A DNA stretch of 51,694 nt, taken from positions 1-51,694 of the forward strand of contig CAJUHX010000009.1 of assembly GCA_910586455.1 (NCBI GenBank), written 5' to 3'. A program made the translations under genes and the position numbers. The stretch comes from an uncultured Muribaculaceae bacterium (GTDB lineage: Bacteria > Bacteroidota > Bacteroidia > Bacteroidales > Muribaculaceae). Shown here in pieces: positions 51,242 to 51,694 of this stretch. The first letter of the stretch is position 1. The number at the start of each line of letters is the position of its first letter. The notes below the pieces were generated by a model, which made no database searches, was not told the origin of the DNA, and saw only the letters and a program-made list of their open reading frames with translations.

Positions 51242-51269
51242 CAAAGCCTCTGCTGTAACAGATGCTTTG
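51242..51269 (-). terminator. Hairpin with T-rich tail, no assigned gene
   Basis: CAAAGC-x-TCTG (51242-51252) pairs with CAGA-x-GCTTTG (51259-51269), 10 pairs with one internal mismatch and a 6-nt loop. The minus strand continues TGTCTTTTTGTCTTTTT, a terminator-like tail. It would end a leftward transcript from 51270-51640, where no intact gene is seen. Confidence 0.6.
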
Positions 51270-51337
51270 CAATTCAGTTTTTGATAATTTATCATGACTT
51301 TACATACCTCGCCGGCGGCCTTTACAAACTCTGTAGA

Positions 51338-51487
51338 TTAAAGCAGACGCACGCGGTTAAGCTGCACACAAGCGGAATATGCCACTACCTGTTCTGCGAC
51401 ATTACGCCATATAGGCTCTGCCGGAGCAGCCTCGGCATCCGGTAATTCGGCTCCATGGAAGATTCTGTACAAAACTCCCGCATATCC
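51338..51487 (-). pseudogene. Possible decayed coding fragment
   Basis: The minus strand has a codon-like open stretch ending at a stop at 51338, with product ending ...WRNVAEQVVAYSACVQLNR and a short tail; it has no Met and begins after a stop. A neighbouring frame just upstream (to about 51540) is also open and reads ...LAGGPPERRFRDM..., so a frameshift could join them. No family is recognised. The gene-poor stretch 51191-51643 otherwise shows a 7-bp palindrome CCGGAGG-G-CCTCCGG at 51501-51515 and GC-rich inverted repeats near 51611-51631. Confidence 0.2.
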
Positions 51488-51643
51488 CTAAAACGCCGTT
51501 CCGGAGGGCCTCCGGCAAGCTGAATGATTTGCGTGGTGTATTATCATGTCCCTATATGCTTCAGGCTGATATTATGGTCCGCAAAAGGAGCCTGATTTGC
51601 CCGCCTGATGTCCGGCGGCGGGGACGCCGTCGCAAATACAAAA

Positions 51644-51675
51644 AAGCGCCTTCCAGATTGCTCTGAAAGGCGCTT
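51644..51675 (-). terminator. Terminator of the rrn operon
   Basis: Arms 51644-51657 and 51662-51675 (AAGCGCCTT...CAGA) pair over 14 positions with one mismatch and a 4-nt loop, followed on the minus strand by six T. It directly follows the 5S rRNA end. Confidence 0.88.
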
Positions 51676-51676
51676 A

Positions 51677-51694
51677 GGGGGCGGTTACCTACTC
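51677..51694 (-). rRNA. rrf: 5S rRNA gene, 3' end only
   Basis: The minus strand reads GAGTAGGTAACCGCCCCC, matching the conserved 3' end of Bacteroidetes 5S rRNA (...GGGAGAGTAGGT...). The gene continues beyond the right edge of the window, so an rrn operon is transcribed leftward into the window. Confidence 0.8.

Noticed and set aside
1..51694. tRNA genes and CRISPR arrays
   Set aside because: No cloverleaf-like segment was seen in the intergenic gaps, and no regularly spaced repeat-spacer pattern exists; the only repeats are the 27-bp pair and the heptamer arrays.

Overview
The window is chromosomal DNA of a member of the order Bacteroidales, most likely a gut Muribaculaceae-type bacterium (family level is inference). 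Supporting signs are the Bacteroidetes vegetative promoter box TAnnTTTG a short distance upstream of most operons, starts without Shine-Dalgarno sequences, a SusC/SusD pair, and families typical of this order (DUF1460, DUF3256, Bacteroidetes-type LptD, acyl-ACP thioesterase). Most of the window is core housekeeping DNA with a few accessory islands.

Left part (1-16.6 kb, all minus strand): a secreted caspase-like protease paired with a CHASE2 membrane sensor that lacks an output domain; a DUF1460 amidase-like protein; enolase with a hairpin in its 5' leader; a compact three-gene TonB-dependent uptake locus (susC, susD, lipoprotein) with no enzymes; LptD; an acyl-ACP thioesterase; and an OmpA-family outer-membrane protein.

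Middle (16.6-29.4 kb): transketolase; a small MNT/HEPN toxin-antitoxin-like pair enclosed by a 27-bp perfect direct repeat with a coding remnant of a second MNT gene next to the right-hand repeat; a minus-strand run purB-pyrE-SRPBCC-Cys4 lipoprotein-SGNH hydrolase-MBOAT that links nucleotide synthesis genes to a cell-envelope O-acylation module; then plus-strand lipoprotein, pepT and miaA, converging on a malic enzyme that lacks the usual phosphotransacetylase half.

Right-middle (29.4-44.9 kb, mostly plus strand): a 300-bp intergenic segment with a hairpin and a small open frame; rnz-tadA-lpxB-thioesterase; a DEAD-box helicase with DbpA domain; DUF3256; xseA-xseB; a CNNM/CorC-type membrane protein; a promoter-to-terminator segment that looks like a free-standing small RNA; an isolated two-gene phage-derived module (intact large terminase plus an 825-residue protein of unknown function) with a host-type promoter; then hpt-adk-ilvA, ended by a 22-bp perfect bidirectional terminator.

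Right end (44.9-51.7 kb, minus strand): a nucleotidyltransferase/CDP-alcohol phosphatidyltransferase pair, dgt, a SpoU rRNA/tRNA methyltransferase, a SPOR lipoprotein, a YfcE-type phosphoesterase, a secreted C1 peptidase, a gene-poor stretch, and finally the terminator and 3' end of a 5S rRNA gene, so an rrn operon reads into the window from the right. The strongest candidates for new biology are the repeat-flanked MNT/HEPN cassette with its paralog remnant, the orphan terminase/825-aa pair, the candidate small RNA beside it, and the two genes whose promoter spacing predicts leaderless mRNAs.
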